64,000 nucleotides of DNA from Methanobacterium subterraneum (GCF_002813695.1 NZ_CP017768.1:744001-808000); one strand, 5' to 3'; shown: positions 29,166-38,798, numbered from the stretch's first letter. The notes: a model not told the origin generated them from the letters alone. Numbers and translations: made by a program.

Positions 29166-30140
29166 ATGCCATCCAGTTATCAATTATTACTGTCTAATGA
29201 ATATATTATAGGGGCTAGAGCTGCCATGTTAAAAAAAGAAGATGACTTCATAGAAAAATTAAACACTGTCCGAAGGATTAAAACTTCATTTGTAATTGCC
29301 AGTGCAACTATTAAAACAGCTAGAAATGGTAAAGATTACCTTGAATTTAGTTTGACTGATAAAACCGGTGAAATAACTGCTCGCATGTTTCCAAACCGAG
29401 ATGCTCAGGATATCTTTGAAAACATCAATCAGAAAAGTATCTACCTAATAAATGGTAATGTTGATGAGTTTCCCCGCAATTCCCAGAACTTTAGTATAAA
29501 AGTAGATAGTTTCCAGCCACTGGAAGAAGATGAGTACCACCTTGATGACTTCATCAGAACCTGCCAAAAAGACCCTGAGGAACTCATCCAGGAAATCATA
29601 ACCACTATTGATCATATGGAAAATCCTTACCTAAAAAAACTCCTCCAGGAATTTTTCAATGACCCAGAATTTGCTCAAGCATTTTCCACAGCACCGTCTG
29701 CTAAAATATACCATCACAATTACCAGGGAGGATTACTGGAACATACCGTGGAGGTATTAAAGATATGTAAAACCGCCTGCCAATTATTCCCTCAATTGGA
29801 TAAGGAACTACTTTACACTGGGGCAATACTGCATGATGTGGGTAAATTAAGGGCCTATGATTATGATCTTATAAGTATTGATATTTCCAATGAAGGAAAA
29901 ATGTTGGATCATCTTTTCATATCTGCAAATATGGTGAAAGAGAAAATCGATTCACTGGATGAAGATATGCCTGAAAATCTTCAAACTCAACTGTTACACT
30001 TGATATTAAGTCATCATGGTGAAGTGCGAAATGGTTGGGGATCCCCTGTTGATCCCAAAACTCCAGAAGCTGTGGCCTTGCACCATGCCGATAATTTAGA
30101 TGCTAAGGTCAAAGGTTTGCTACAGAAAATCAATGGTTAA
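29166..30140 (+). CDS. OB-fold/HD-domain 3'-5' exoribonuclease-like protein (YhaM type)
   Basis: A 324-aa protein. Residues ~35-120 form an OB-fold nucleic-acid-binding domain ([35 protein letters not shown]). Residues ~170-310 are an HD hydrolase: [20 protein letters not shown], then [16 protein letters not shown] with the metal-binding His-Asp pair, and [14 protein letters not shown]. This is the order found in YhaM-type exonucleases. It lacks an SD at ATG 29166, so it may be leaderless or start at ATG 29226. Solitary gene. It may act in RNA turnover; activity in archaea is inferred. Confidence 0.85.
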   Translation: MPSSYQLLLSNEYIIGARAAMLKKEDDFIEKLNTVRRIKTSFVIASATIKTARNGKDYLEFSLTDKTGEITARMFPNRDAQDIFENINQKSIYLINGNVDEFPRNSQNFSIKVDSFQPLEEDEYHLDDFIRTCQKDPEELIQEIITTIDHMENPYLKKLLQEFFNDPEFAQAFSTAPSAKIYHHNYQGGLLEHTVEVLKICKTACQLFPQLDKELLYTGAILHDVGKLRAYDYDLISIDISNEGKMLDHLFISANMVKEKIDSLDEDMPENLQTQLLHLILSHHGEVRNGWGSPVDPKTPEAVALHHADNLDAKVKGLLQKING

Positions 30141-30375
30141 TTAAAGAATAAACTCTTTATCTTATCTTTTCGATATATAAAGATATTGAAATTATGCTAA
30201 TCAGGTTCAAATGATTATAAATTGGTAAAATGCTTATAAAATGATAAAAAAAGACGTTTATTAATAATGGACTCTTAAACCCTTGAAGATTACAAAAGAC
30301 CAATGCGAGTTTAATATTCTGAATCTTTATTAAATACTATGAATCTTAAATGGAAGATATTTAGGGGGATTTTTA

Positions 30376-30537
30376 TTGGCTATGGATGATATCGATCGGG
30401 AATTAGAAAAATATCAAAAAGCAGCGGAAGACCAAAGGAAGAAAACTGCCAGTATAAATAGGGCCTTATTTCTTATCCTGATTTTCATAATATTAGTATT
30501 CGTATATTCATTATGGCGTTATCAGGCCTTAAATTAA
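30376..30537 (+). CDS. Small membrane protein (53 aa)
   Basis: TTG at 30376, or ATG at 30382, follows AGGGGGAT (30363-30370). The peptide begins AMDDIDRELEKYQKAAEDQR, a charged helix, and ends with one membrane span, ALFLILIFIILVFVYSLW, then RYQALN. Good SD, charged-then-hydrophobic layout and clean stop make it a credible small gene. Role unknown. Confidence 0.6.
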   Translation: MAMDDIDRELEKYQKAAEDQRKKTASINRALFLILIFIILVFVYSLWRYQALN

Positions 30538-30672
30538 TAGAAATTCAATTACCATTAAAAAAAAATTCCAGAAGCATTTAATCAGAAATGTAATTATTAT
30601 TAAAATTATAGCAAAATTAATAAATTATTCCACATTAACAAAATTATGCCAACTCTTTTTATCAAAACCAAC

Positions 30673-30780
30673 CTACTGGCATTTAGATTTGAATTCATTA
30701 AGTTTTTCTTCAATTAAATAATCAAACAACCTTTCTAACTTGTCATCTGAACAATCATAGATAACTTCATTGTTAGCCAT
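30673..30780 (-). CDS. Very small protein (35 aa)
   Basis: ATG follows GGTGGTGGGG, a strong SD. The peptide reads MANNEVIYDCSDDKLERLFD and then YLIEEKLNEFKSKCQ, an acidic amphipathic helix with two cysteines. Its codon use and SD are convincing; no family is recognised. It could be a regulator or antitoxin-like helix, but this is open. Confidence 0.5.
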   Translation of the reverse strand: MANNEVIYDCSDDKLERLFDYLIEEKLNEFKSKCQ

Positions 30781-31023
30781 TGCCCCACCACCTATACCTA
30801 TATTACTTTAATGATCAATGAATGTGCCTACAATATAAACTTTGTGAATAAATTCATAAAGCCAGAAAAATAAAAAACCCAAATAACAATATCGAAATAT
30901 TAAATCTGGAAAAAATTTTATCAATGTAGAAAAAAAATCAGTTATGAATCTCCAATTATTCTCCTTAAATAATATTATATCAATATTTTGTTATATAAGG
31001 GGACTTGGTAGGTTTAAAAAAAT

Positions 31024-31239
31024 CTACAGTTGTATTTTCTTTACTTCTTGTTTTAGCTTGCGTTCTTTGCAGTATTCAAATACATGTCCACATTCACTAC
31101 AAATTATTACTCCTACATTACCATCTGGAATATGGGGGATGTAGCAAGTGTCAATTGAAGTATCCTTCTTTCTCTGGGAAACAGTTTTATCTTTACAACC
31201 ACATTTGGGACATTCCTGGTTAAGATCTTCAGTTTTCAT
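31024..31239 (-). CDS. Small zinc-ribbon protein (71 aa)
   Basis: Two cysteine knuckles, CPKCGCKD and CSECGHVFEYC, separated by ~38 residues, make a single zinc ribbon. The ends are lysine-rich. The AAGGAGGAA-like SD lies just before the ATG (plus-strand TTCCTCCTT at 31243-31251). A perfect long-range inverted repeat lies 110-150 bp upstream near a TATA-like box, suggesting a regulated promoter. Role unknown; transcription-factor-like size. Confidence 0.62.
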   Translation of the reverse strand: MKTEDLNQECPKCGCKDKTVSQRKKDTSIDTCYIPHIPDGNVGVIICSECGHVFEYCKERKLKQEVKKIQL

Positions 31240-31348
31240 TTAATTCCTCCTTATCTTAAGTATTTTTGAATCCTTCCGAGAAATGACAATGAACCTAATT
31301 TTTAATGTTTATCAATCCTGGCATACCAGTCATTGATTAATAATTTAT

Positions 31349-31402
31349 TTGGTTCGTGCATCTTCGAACGTATGGTATTATGCGAACCAATGTATATAAA
31401 GT
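31349..31402 (-). promoter_or_regulatory. Candidate regulated promoter of the 71-aa zinc-ribbon gene
   Basis: TTGGTTCG (31349-31356) and CGAACCAA (31383-31390) are perfect 8-bp inverted arms, with a further TTCGAACG between them. Immediately beyond is TGTATATAAAG (31391-31401), which on the reverse strand gives CTTTATATACA, a TATA-like box facing the gene. The operator arms would sit between TATA and the gene. Confidence 0.45.
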
Positions 31403-32175
31403 TTTTCATGGTGAAAAAATGTCCAGTAATATAAATAGACAATTTTTTTATTTCTGTATCATTTTATTAACACTCTAAATAAATTTTTATATTTACTCCC
31501 AAGTCTATGCAAATCTTTTTTAAGATTAACAACCATTGGTTGTGTTTTGGTTAGAATCAATAGAATTGGCTATAACTCATAGCATTTCAAATATCATAAA
31601 TACATAGGTTTTCCAGCTTCTGTTAAAAAACATCCATCATCTAAAAACACCATTAATCATTTAAAAAATTAATTTGTTGTATTAATACACAAATATAATT
31701 GAAATATTTGTTGTATCAATATGCAAAAAAATCAAGGAATACTCCACCTAAAATCTGAAAACACTTTAGATTAAAACAAAGATTATTTATCTGTTAATTT
31801 AAAAATATAGCCATTTTATATTCTAAATTCTAAATTATCACTTTTATAACTGGAAACAGCCATCTTCTGATAGGTAGTTCTAGGTAATGGTTAAACCAAT
31901 TACTGAGCTTGGATAACAACTGCCACAATGGACTGTTATTTTTTAGAATTAGACATGATTTGATGATTTTTTGGGGATTTGAACCTTATTGGGCCTATTC
32001 TGATCAACGCTCTAAAGAAAACCTCTCAATACGCTTTATTTAAAAAAATAAGCTTAGAAATGGCCTTAATAAACAAAATAAACCGAAACCTTTATATAAC
32101 ATGGCCAATGAACTGTTGGTGTTAAAAAATGTCCTATATCATTTATTTTAAGATTTAGGACACGGAGGCGATAAA
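31403..32175. other. Long gene-free AT-rich region with a tandem operator-like motif and a leader
   Basis: No coding frame could be supported. Two copies of TTTGTTGTAT-NN-ATA start at 31673 and 31707. Near its end, TTTATATA at 32091-32098 is a TATA-like element for the next gene, and TGTCCTA/TAGGACA (32130-32136, 32156-32162) forms a hairpin in the leader just before the SD. Confidence 0.45.
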
Positions 32176-32913
32176 ATTAGGCGAAAATTCACACAAGCAA
32201 TAGTGGTTGCATTGTGTGCACTTTTCATGGTAATCCCTGCAGTGGGAGCCGTGGAAAGTTCAGATACTGAAAACACGGTCGTGACTAACGCAAGCGCAGA
32301 CCAAGACATGAAACTGGGAATGACTGGAGATGAAGTCACAAAATTACAGACCTGGTTACAAACCCAGGGATTTTACAAGGGTAAAATCGATGGTGAATTT
32401 GGTACCTACACTGAACAGGCTGTAAAAGCATTCCAGCAGTACGTTGGAATAAAAGATGATGGAATTGTGGGAAACATTTCCCGTCAGAACATGAAAGACC
32501 TGGTCAATGGAAACATTTCCCCATCCAGCAGCAGTACCTCAACCAGTACCTCAACTGGTACATATAGCAAAACTGGTAGTTCAACAAAAACTGGTAGTTC
32601 AACATCATCAGCTAAAGCTGCATACGGAACCAGCAAATCCTATTCTAATTCTTACAGATCCACCAGTAATGGTTGGAGCAGTGGAAAAGGAACTGGTGAC
32701 TGCTGGGATAACAGTAACGCACTCTATGGTGAATTAACCTCATCCGGTCAACAAGCAAGAGTCGTACAGTATGCCAACAGCTATGTTAACAACCACCGAT
32801 CCGTTCAGGTGTACCAGAACGGTGCATGGGTGGACTACAACTACAAAGCTAATGGATACTCAAACCGATACTACGCCCAGAGCAGTAAACCTGGAATGAC
32901 TGTGATAAAGTAG
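32176..32913 (+). CDS. Secreted peptidoglycan-binding / transglutaminase-like protein, probable ATT start
   Basis: About 245 aa. From ATT 32176 it reads (M)[19 protein letters not shown] then PAVGAVES, a clean signal peptide. No ATG, GTG or TTG lies in frame between the upstream TAA (32149) and this ATT, which stands 5 nt after GGAGGCG; the next in-frame start, GTG 32203, would cut the signal peptide and has no SD. The mature part has a PG_binding_1-like domain ([40 protein letters not shown]), a Ser/Thr linker, and a small C-terminal domain with [22 protein letters not shown] and WVDYNY, fitting a Cys-His-Asp triad. Likely a wall-active amidase or peptidase; substrate inferred. Confidence 0.75.
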   Translation: MRRKFTQAIVVALCALFMVIPAVGAVESSDTENTVVTNASADQDMKLGMTGDEVTKLQTWLQTQGFYKGKIDGEFGTYTEQAVKAFQQYVGIKDDGIVGNISRQNMKDLVNGNISPSSSSTSTSTSTGTYSKTGSSTKTGSSTSSAKAAYGTSKSYSNSYRSTSNGWSSGKGTGDCWDNSNALYGELTSSGQQARVVQYANSYVNNHRSVQVYQNGAWVDYNYKANGYSNRYYAQSSKPGMTVIK

Positions 32914-32937
32914 GAGCCTAATAAAGGTTTAAATTAA

Positions 32938-32975
32938 GGCTGGAGATAAAATCTCCAACCTAAAATATTTTTTTT
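32938..32975 (+). terminator. Intrinsic-type terminator
   Basis: TGGAGAT (32941-32947), loop AAA, ATCTCCA (32951-32957), then CCTAAAATATTTTTTTT. A 7-bp perfect stem and T-rich tail 27 bp after the stop of the secreted protein gene. Confidence 0.65.
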
Positions 32976-33314
32976 AAAATAATATGATGATAACTATCAA
33001 TTTAATTACTAATCCATATTTATTCTCTTCTAGTTCTTTCCATAGAATATCTTTTAAATAAAGATAAATCAAGACTTATACTCCCATAATCCATAGAGTT
33101 AAATCTCTAAAATCTATAAATAGTTTTACCGGGGTTAAAATGATCATTCAAATAAAAAAAAAATAAATTAATTTAATATTAACATTAGTGATGTGAGATA
33201 TTATAAAAAAATCATCAGAAATGGCTTACGGAAACATTCAAAACAAAATAAATTGTATAAGAATAATTTTAATTAAGGGATTAATTATTAGGTATTATTA
33301 GGGAGAATTATACC
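32976..33314. other. AT-rich spacer without recognised gene
   Basis: About 340 bp before the Nudix gene. I see no coding frame with an SD or homology, only A/T runs that may hold the downstream promoter. Confidence 0.35.
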
Positions 33315-33815
33315 ATGATCGATTTTGTATTCGGCCTTTCAGTGCGTGTTTTTTTAACTAATGATGAGGGTAAAATTCTAATTCTGAAAAGATCCACTGA
33401 TTCAAAAACCAACCCAGGTAAATGGGAGCTCCCTGGAGGAAAGGTTGATCAGGGCGAATCATTTGACCAGGCCCTAATCCGGGAAGTATACGAGGAAACC
33501 CAACTAAAAATCTCACTGGAACATGTTGTAGGGGTGTCAGAACAAAACTTACATCTGATAAGGGCAGTGCACATCATACTATCTGGTGAAATAGTTGAAG
33601 GCGAACTAAATCTTAGCAGAGAACATGAAGGTTTCGCATGGGTATTTTTCGAAGATTTACCCGAATATGAGCTGGCTGACTGGTTAGAGGACTTTGTGAA
33701 CAATCAAGATACACCAAAAAACTTTGAAAGTGATGATAAACATCAGTTTACCCGTACAGTTAAACCATGGTTGAAATCTATCCAGAGTTCCATGGATAAA
33801 ATTATAAAAAAGTAG
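33315..33815 (+). CDS. Nudix hydrolase
   Basis: A 166-aa protein with a complete Nudix box: [20 protein letters not shown] followed by ETQL (~residues 43-66), i.e. Gx5Ex7REUxEExxU with the metal-binding glutamates present. The N-terminal strand is [17 protein letters not shown]. It cleaves nucleoside diphosphates linked to another group; the family is broad and the substrate, for instance oxidised nucleotides, cannot be told. SD GGGAG. Solitary gene. Confidence 0.88.
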   Translation: MIDFVFGLSVRVFLTNDEGKILILKRSTDSKTNPGKWELPGGKVDQGESFDQALIREVYEETQLKISLEHVVGVSEQNLHLIRAVHIILSGEIVEGELNLSREHEGFAWVFFEDLPEYELADWLEDFVNNQDTPKNFESDDKHQFTRTVKPWLKSIQSSMDKIIKK

Positions 33816-34010
33816 TGCTATCCATGATGGAATTCTGTTGGATGAAAATGATTCAACACTTAGAACTAAACTGATAATAAAAACATTTAAAACATTTAAT
33901 ATAGGATAGTTTTTAATAACAATCCCATCAAATTCTAATAATGTAAGAACTAAAGTTCTAACATAATTAATGGTGGATTTTGTTAGTAAAAAATTGAGGG
34001 GAGATTGCTA

Positions 34011-34304
34011 GTGACTTTAGAGAAACTGGTCAGTGAAAGGAACAACATATTAGGGGAATTGAAAGCATATGAAGACCTTCAATTAGCACTGGAGAAAATT
34101 AAAAGGTTTAATATGGAAAATTATGGTGAAACCACCCTGAAAGTCTATGACACCAGTAATGATCCGGAAATGGAAGAGATCACGGAAACAGTAGTTGCCA
34201 TTAGAATAGATGAACTAACAGACTATCTCTTGAAGATATCAGAAAATATTAATCAAATAAAAATGGCCGAACAATCTGAAACATCTATTAATGATTCAGA
34301 TTAA
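34011..34304 (+). CDS. Unrecognised small helical protein (~97 aa)
   Basis: GTG 34011 is preferred because GAGGGGAG (33996-34003) sits at SD distance; TTG 34005 would be too close. The first ~40 residues (TLEKLVSERNNILGELKAYE, DLQLALEKIKRF) are a probable coiled coil. A short beta segment (TTLKVYDTS), an acidic stretch and a second helix follow. No cysteines, signal or membrane segment. A dyad, AGAAC-TAAA-GTTCT, lies 50 bp upstream. Function unknown. Confidence 0.55.
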   Translation: MTLEKLVSERNNILGELKAYEDLQLALEKIKRFNMENYGETTLKVYDTSNDPEMEEITETVVAIRIDELTDYLLKISENINQIKMAEQSETSINDSD

Positions 34305-34846
34305 CATGATAAATGTTTAAAACTATTATTTTTTAATAAATTTATTTTTCACTGGAAAATATTAAAATATTTTTCTCCAGTAGTGTTCAGAACATTATCC
34401 ATAGGAAATTTTTCTTTTCAATTTTATTTTGGGTTTCTCACTTCCATGACCCCTATTTTATTATTAATAATATTTTCCATTAAAAAGGGTGGATGTTATT
34501 AATAATTAAGGATATGGCCTCATTAATGAAAAAATGGATTAAAATCGTTTAAATCACATTAACTTGTATAATAATTATTTTTAATTAATAAACTAAATTT
34601 AAAGGTCTTTATTGATTTAAATGCTAGTTACTGATGTTTTAGCTTTTATACGGGATAATATGTCATTGAAATAAAAGAATTGGAAATACTTATTTTCCTT
34701 AAACAAGGTTTAAATTGAGCTAGTTACGTGAAAATACTAAAGGAAATAAACTATGGTTAAATGCTAAAATCAAAAAGCTTAGAATGGGTTTTAAATTAAA
34801 AAATAAGCTCTTAACATCCGTTTTTTGAAGATTTTTTTCGAAAGCT
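34305..34846. other. AT-rich spacer with a strong hairpin
   Basis: Bases ~34350-34382 (ACTGGAAAATATT...TTCTCCAGT) form a long stem after the 97-aa gene, probably its terminator. The remaining ~460 bp show no gene. CTTTATAAAGG at 34845-34855 is a TATA-like element for the next gene. Confidence 0.4.
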
Positions 34847-34927
34847 TTATAAAGGATGTTGTTTCCATCATTGTCTATAGAAAATAGCCCTGTAAAACAG
34901 ATTAATAAGGGGCGCGGAGGCGGTATA

Positions 34928-35767
34928 ATTAAGCGAGTGAAGCGAAACTCTACCTATGCAGTATTATGTATGTTGTGCATGTTGGTCGCGGTTATACCAA
35001 TTTCAGGTGCCGTGGATGATCAGAATAATAATGCAATAGGTGAGAATCCTGCCGATGGTTTGTCCATTGGGGTTACTAATTCTGAGATTCAAGAAACTCA
35101 GGACGTACTTCAGAAGAACAAGCCTTTTGGTGAGAAAACAACAGAAATATTAGGAAATAACACTACTGATGGTTCATTGAAGCTTGGATCTACCGGTGAT
35201 AAGGTCAAAGAACTACAAAAATGGTTAACTGATTACAGCTACTACTCTGGTGATATTGACGGTAATTTCGGTGCTGACACTGAAAAGGCTGTTAAAGCTT
35301 TCCAGGAAGAAGCAGGTTTGATCGTTGACGGTGTTGTGGGAAAGGACACTACAAAGGCCATGGAAAACTGGGACAAGTATGTTGCAGAAGTCCAGGCTGC
35401 TGCCGGTGAAAGTGATACCAGTTACTCATCAAAGAGTTCAAGTTCAAGCAAATCATCCTATTCCTCTTCTAAAAAATCCTATGCTACTGCAGTAAGAAGC
35501 TACACTAAGAGATCTTACAGTAGTTACGGTCGAAAAGGAGTTGGTGACTGCTGGGATAACAGTGCAGCTTTATATGGTCAGTTGACTTCATCCGGACAGA
35601 GAGCCAGAATTGTACAGTACGCAAGTAGCTGGGCATCCAATCATCGTTCAGTTCAGACCTGGAATGGTAACAGCTGGGTTGACTACGACTACAAAGGTAA
35701 TGGTTATGCCATGAGATACTACGCTACCAGTGGAAGCTCATCTGGAAAAGTGATTGCAAGCAGTTAA
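34928..35767 (+). CDS. Second secreted peptidoglycan-binding / transglutaminase-like protein, probable ATT start
   Basis: About 279 aa. ATT 34928 stands 4 nt after GGAGGCGG and is followed by AAGCGA, just as the 32.2-kb paralogue has ATT-AGGCGA after GGAGGCG. The frame extends to ATG 34856, but that lies at the TATA-like CTTTATAAAGG and would precede the transcript. The ATT start gives signal peptide (M)KRVKRNSTYAVLCMLCMLVA then VIPISGAVDD. Domains as in the paralogue: LGSTGDKVKELQKWLTDYSY with DIDGNFGADTEKAVKAFQEE, Ser-rich linker, then GVGDCWDNSAALYGQL, SNHRSVQTW and WVDYDY (Cys-His-Asp). Probable pseudomurein-acting hydrolase, inferred. Confidence 0.75.
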   Translation: MKRVKRNSTYAVLCMLCMLVAVIPISGAVDDQNNNAIGENPADGLSIGVTNSEIQETQDVLQKNKPFGEKTTEILGNNTTDGSLKLGSTGDKVKELQKWLTDYSYYSGDIDGNFGADTEKAVKAFQEEAGLIVDGVVGKDTTKAMENWDKYVAEVQAAAGESDTSYSSKSSSSSKSSYSSSKKSYATAVRSYTKRSYSSYGRKGVGDCWDNSAALYGQLTSSGQRARIVQYASSWASNHRSVQTWNGNSWVDYDYKGNGYAMRYYATSGSSSGKVIASS

Positions 35768-35785
35768 TCCTAAAACAAAATCTTT

Positions 35786-35827
35786 CAACAGTTGTAAGCA
35801 ACAGCTGTTGACTCTACATTTTTTTTA
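35786..35827 (+). terminator. Hairpin with T-run after the secreted paralogue
   Basis: CAACAG (35786-35791) and CTGTTG (35805-35810) can pair, and CAACAGCTGTTG (35799-35810) is itself palindromic; ACATTTTTTTTATCC follows. It is terminator-like and 19 bp after the stop codon. Confidence 0.5.
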
Positions 35828-36179
35828 TCCAGGAAAAAATTAAAGAAGAAAAAAAAATTTACTGGATGTTTAATAAACCGTCTTGATGTTTATTTTATTT
35901 GAATAAATGTTATATTTCTCATAAAAACGTAGAATAAACCTGAATAATTGGAAATAAGATATTATGTAGATTAGATTGGAAACACTCAGGTGATATTGAA
36001 TTTGATACCATTAAAATTAATTCCCTGTAATGGAATAACAGGAACAATAGATAATGTTAAATTCAGGTTTTCTATAAACCAGTATTTAAATTAGTTCATA
36101 TAAAAAAATTTATCGTAATACATGAATTAGATTTTTAAACATTGAGTAAAAATAAATGTAGCAACTTTCACGGTGAGGG
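35828..36179. other. AT-rich spacer, no gene seen
   Basis: About 350 bp. No supported coding frame. The SD of the following gene (GGTGAGGG) closes the region. Confidence 0.35.
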
Positions 36180-36671
36180 ATGAATACGAAAAACTACCAA
36201 TCCATAATATTAATTCTTATTTTAGGGACGGTTACCGTGAGTGGATGCACATATCTCACTGGAACTACCGCCACTATTAATAAAACCAGCACTGGGGGAA
36301 ATTTTGAAAATGAATGGGTGAAATTCCAGTACCCTCCAGAACTGGTGATTCTAGACCAATCTAACAGTACCCAGTGTAAATTAGAGATTTATAACAGCTC
36401 TACCCCCAACATTGAAAACATGGTCGGTGAAGTATTCTATTGTAAGAGTAACCGGACAGATTTATCCTGCTTTACTAAAAGAAAAAGCATAACCATAGCT
36501 GATAAACCCGGGATAAAAATTGAAGACGGTTTACAAGTCTGTAGTTATGTTTTCCTCAACTCGGAATATACCGATGTTAAAACCATGATTGTGAACTTCG
36601 ATGCCCAAAAATATCGAGATGCCTATCAAAAAGTTGCCGACACTGTGGTTGTAAAAAAAATATCCAGTTAG
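36180..36671 (+). CDS. PsbP-like lipoprotein
   Basis: A 163-aa protein. The N-terminus [16 protein letters not shown] is a lipoprotein signal with lipobox VSGC. The mature part has [13 protein letters not shown], matching the 'Y-P' start of the other PsbP-like proteins here, and a final [11 protein letters not shown] strand. Three extra cysteines in the centre (QCKLEI, FYCKSN, LSCFTK) could form disulfides outside the cell. SD GGTGAGGG overlaps the start region. Role unknown. Confidence 0.62.
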   Translation: MNTKNYQSIILILILGTVTVSGCTYLTGTTATINKTSTGGNFENEWVKFQYPPELVILDQSNSTQCKLEIYNSSTPNIENMVGEVFYCKSNRTDLSCFTKRKSITIADKPGIKIEDGLQVCSYVFLNSEYTDVKTMIVNFDAQKYRDAYQKVADTVVVKKISS

Positions 36672-36801
36672 TATTTTAAAGTGCATAACACCAGATTTGA
36701 CATTAATCATTATTTAAATAAGATTAATGTCTTTTCATTCCCCCTAATTGTGACTGTTATTGGTGGATAGGATGAAAAAATAATTAATTAAAAAAATAGA
36801 A

Positions 36802-37332
36802 TTAATTTTTGGTCTGGAAACTGTTTAATATATGATCAATATCACCTTTCAGTTTTTCCAGCGATCCTCCAGTTACAAAGGATATAGTGTAGATGTAGTT
36901 GTCTTTACTGTAAAGTACCAGTTTTACTTCACCTAATTTTCCTCTTTCTGGACCTGCCATTTCTTCAATGTCAATTACCGAGGCCTTAACACCATCCACA
37001 GTACGGTTGGTTTCATTAAATACCTTCCCAGTCTTAATGTATATGTTATTATTTTTAACCTGATCCAGTGAAGTTCCATTTAATGATATCTTGTTAATGG
37101 TAACCACCGAACGGTTAGTGGAATTGTCAGTACTGTTTTTCTCACCCTGAATCAATTCACCAGGAGTACGTTCTGAAAAAGACCATTCATTGGGGTAATT
37201 AAAGGAAATTTCTTTTCCCTCATTATTTTTACTACTAAAATGTGTTCCCGAGGCCATTATACTAAAAACCATGGCCAATAATATGATAAAAACTACTGTG
37301 ATTATTGTGATGAACCTTTTATCAAAATTCAT
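36802..37332 (-). CDS. PsbP-like membrane-anchored protein
   Basis: About 176 aa from ATG 37332, which follows GAGGTG at SD distance (ATG 37350 is less good). [20 protein letters not shown] is an N-terminal anchor without a lipobox cysteine. Then [15 protein letters not shown] and a long domain ending IDHILNSFQ, as in the other PsbP-like genes. It points away from the 36.2-kb lipoprotein gene, with the two 3' ends facing each other. Probably extracytoplasmic; function unknown. Confidence 0.62.
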   Translation of the reverse strand: MNFDKRFITIITVVFIILLAMVFSIMASGTHFSSKNNEGKEISFNYPNEWSFSERTPGELIQGEKNSTDNSTNRSVVTINKISLNGTSLDQVKNNNIYIKTGKVFNETNRTVDGVKASVIDIEEMAGPERGKLGEVKLVLYSKDNYIYTISFVTGGSLEKLKGDIDHILNSFQTKN

Positions 37333-37589
37333 AATATAACACCTCAACAAGTTAACATGGCATATATGATTATCTCCTAATAAAAATATGACCCTATTTC
37401 CCTGCCGGTTTTAATCTTAAAAAAAGGGATGGAATAACAATATTTTTAAGAAAAAAGTATTAAAATTCTCCATATTAAGAATCATATCTAAAGATAACAT
37501 TTAATATAACCTTCTAACAACATTAATACCAAATTGCAATTTCACTAATAAATTGATAAATATGAAAATCCCAAAGAATGGTGGTTTAT

Positions 37590-38078
37590 TTGGAAAAAAT
37601 TGATGAATTATACTATCAGGGGCATCTCAAAAAAGTTGAGCCTTCTCCTTTAAAAAGTGCTTTATCCCTTAAAGAAGCAAGAATATGGTTAAAAGAAGCT
37701 GAAGAAACTTATGAGAATGGTTTTTACCGTTCTTCTCGTGTTTCAACTTACTTCGCTTGCCTTCACGCTGTGCGTTCTGTTACCTACAGGGATGGTGTTT
37801 CAGTTGAGAACCCTCAATTTTTAATCGATTACCTTGAAAGATATCGTGCAGGTGGCAATATGGGAAGGGAATGTCTTGATGTGTTGACTGTTATTTTTAA
37901 CCTCCACTACCAGGATCAACATCACTTCCAGTCAATACGGAATCCTGAAGAATTACGAGAAGCCATTGAATTTGGCCAAGAATTTATAAATTGTATTAAA
38001 GTACTTCTAGAGAAAACAGGGAAGTTGCCCCGTTCTTTAATAAAAAATTCGCTACGAGGAAATGATTTTGTTGAATAA
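37590..38078 (+). CDS. HEPN-domain-like protein
   Basis: About 162 aa, starting at TTG 37590 (GGTGG at SD distance) or ATG 37578. LKEARIWLKEAEETYENGFY followed by RSSRVSTYFACLHAVRSV is the helical pattern of HEPN proteins ('A-x-x-W-L-x-x-A-E', then 'Y-x-A-x-x-A'). The usual HEPN RNase motif R-x4-6-H is not clear: RSSRVSTYFACLH is too long, though HYQDQHHFQSIRN could stand in. It has no minimal nucleotidyltransferase partner next to it, so it may be a stand-alone RNA-binding protein or relic of a toxin pair. Confidence 0.55.
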   Translation: MEKIDELYYQGHLKKVEPSPLKSALSLKEARIWLKEAEETYENGFYRSSRVSTYFACLHAVRSVTYRDGVSVENPQFLIDYLERYRAGGNMGRECLDVLTVIFNLHYQDQHHFQSIRNPEELREAIEFGQEFINCIKVLLEKTGKLPRSLIKNSLRGNDFVE

Positions 38079-38116
38079 AAAGAGTTCTTCAATAGTATCA
38101 AATTAATAAAAAAAAT

Positions 38117-38320
38117 CTATTCCTTATTTTCCTTACTTTTTTTTAGATCCAACACATCATGGTAGATCTCTGCCCATATATTATCCATGGAATCAGTAAC
38201 TGGTTTATTCTCAAATGAATCAAGGTTTTTCTCAATGGCTTCAATTTCACCCTTTCTTTTCAGTTCCTTAAATTTTTTATTAACCCTTTCAAAGTCTTTT
38301 TTAAGATATTCTAAGGACAT
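38117..38320 (-). CDS. Small charged helical protein (67 aa)
   Basis: SD AGGAGACC precedes the ATG. Residues 1-~38 (LKKDFERVNKKFKELKRKGE and on) are very rich in Lys and Glu and should form a coiled coil; NIWAEIYHDVLDLKKS ends it. No family recognised. The inverted repeat AATTGTA-7-TACAATT at 38336-38356 lies just upstream and may control it. Confidence 0.5.
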   Translation of the reverse strand: MSLEYLKKDFERVNKKFKELKRKGEIEAIEKNLDSFENKPVTDSMDNIWAEIYHDVLDLKKSKENKE

Positions 38321-38335
38321 GACCGGTCTCCTGTA

Positions 38336-38356
38336 AATTGTAATGGATCTACAATT
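38336..38356 (-). promoter_or_regulatory. Inverted repeat upstream of the 67-aa gene
   Basis: AATTGTA (38336-38342) and TACAATT (38350-38356) are perfect 7-bp arms around a 7-nt centre, 16 bp upstream of the start codon: operator-like. Confidence 0.45.
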
Positions 38357-38567
38357 AATATTTATTATAACTAATTTTATATCCTTTTTTTCATTTTTAG
38401 TTACAATATAATTACAGATGAATAAAATAATAAAAATTTATTTTATCAATTAAAAAAAGCCAATAAGCTTATATCTGCTGATTAAATAAATATAATGTAA
38501 ATTATACGGTTTATTTAATCAATGAAAACCATAAATTGAATTAAGATGATTTAATCTGGAATATAGA

Positions 38568-38798
38568 TTAAATCTTAGAAAATTTTACTTTAATCTCTAA
38601 TTTATCTCCCTCAGCCGTGACCCTGAACTGTTTGGTACCTCCATAAAACTGGTTACCATTAACATACCACATTTGCACCTGATAACCTGGTTCAGGTAAT
38701 GCATGAAGATAAACATGACTTGATTCGGATACTACAATTTCTCCATTAGGAATGATTTTACCATGTTCCCCCGCTCTAATTGTTACGTGACAAGTCAC
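38568..38798 (-). CDS. Single-domain InlB B-repeat-like protein (76 aa)
   Basis: HVTIRAGEHGKIIPNGEIVV, LPEPGYQVQMWYVNGNQF and a closing LEIKVKFSK match the 'G-x-I-x-P-x-G ... P-x-x-G-Y-x-V-x-x-W-x-V-N-G ... V-x-F' pattern of divergent InlB B-repeats, usually found in long surface proteins. Here it stands alone without signal peptide or anchor. The start is GTG with GGGGG upstream. It may be a free-living copy of a surface repeat or a small intracellular binding protein. Confidence 0.6.
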   Translation of the reverse strand: MTCHVTIRAGEHGKIIPNGEIVVSESSHVYLHALPEPGYQVQMWYVNGNQFYGGTKQFRVTAEGDKLEIKVKFSKI

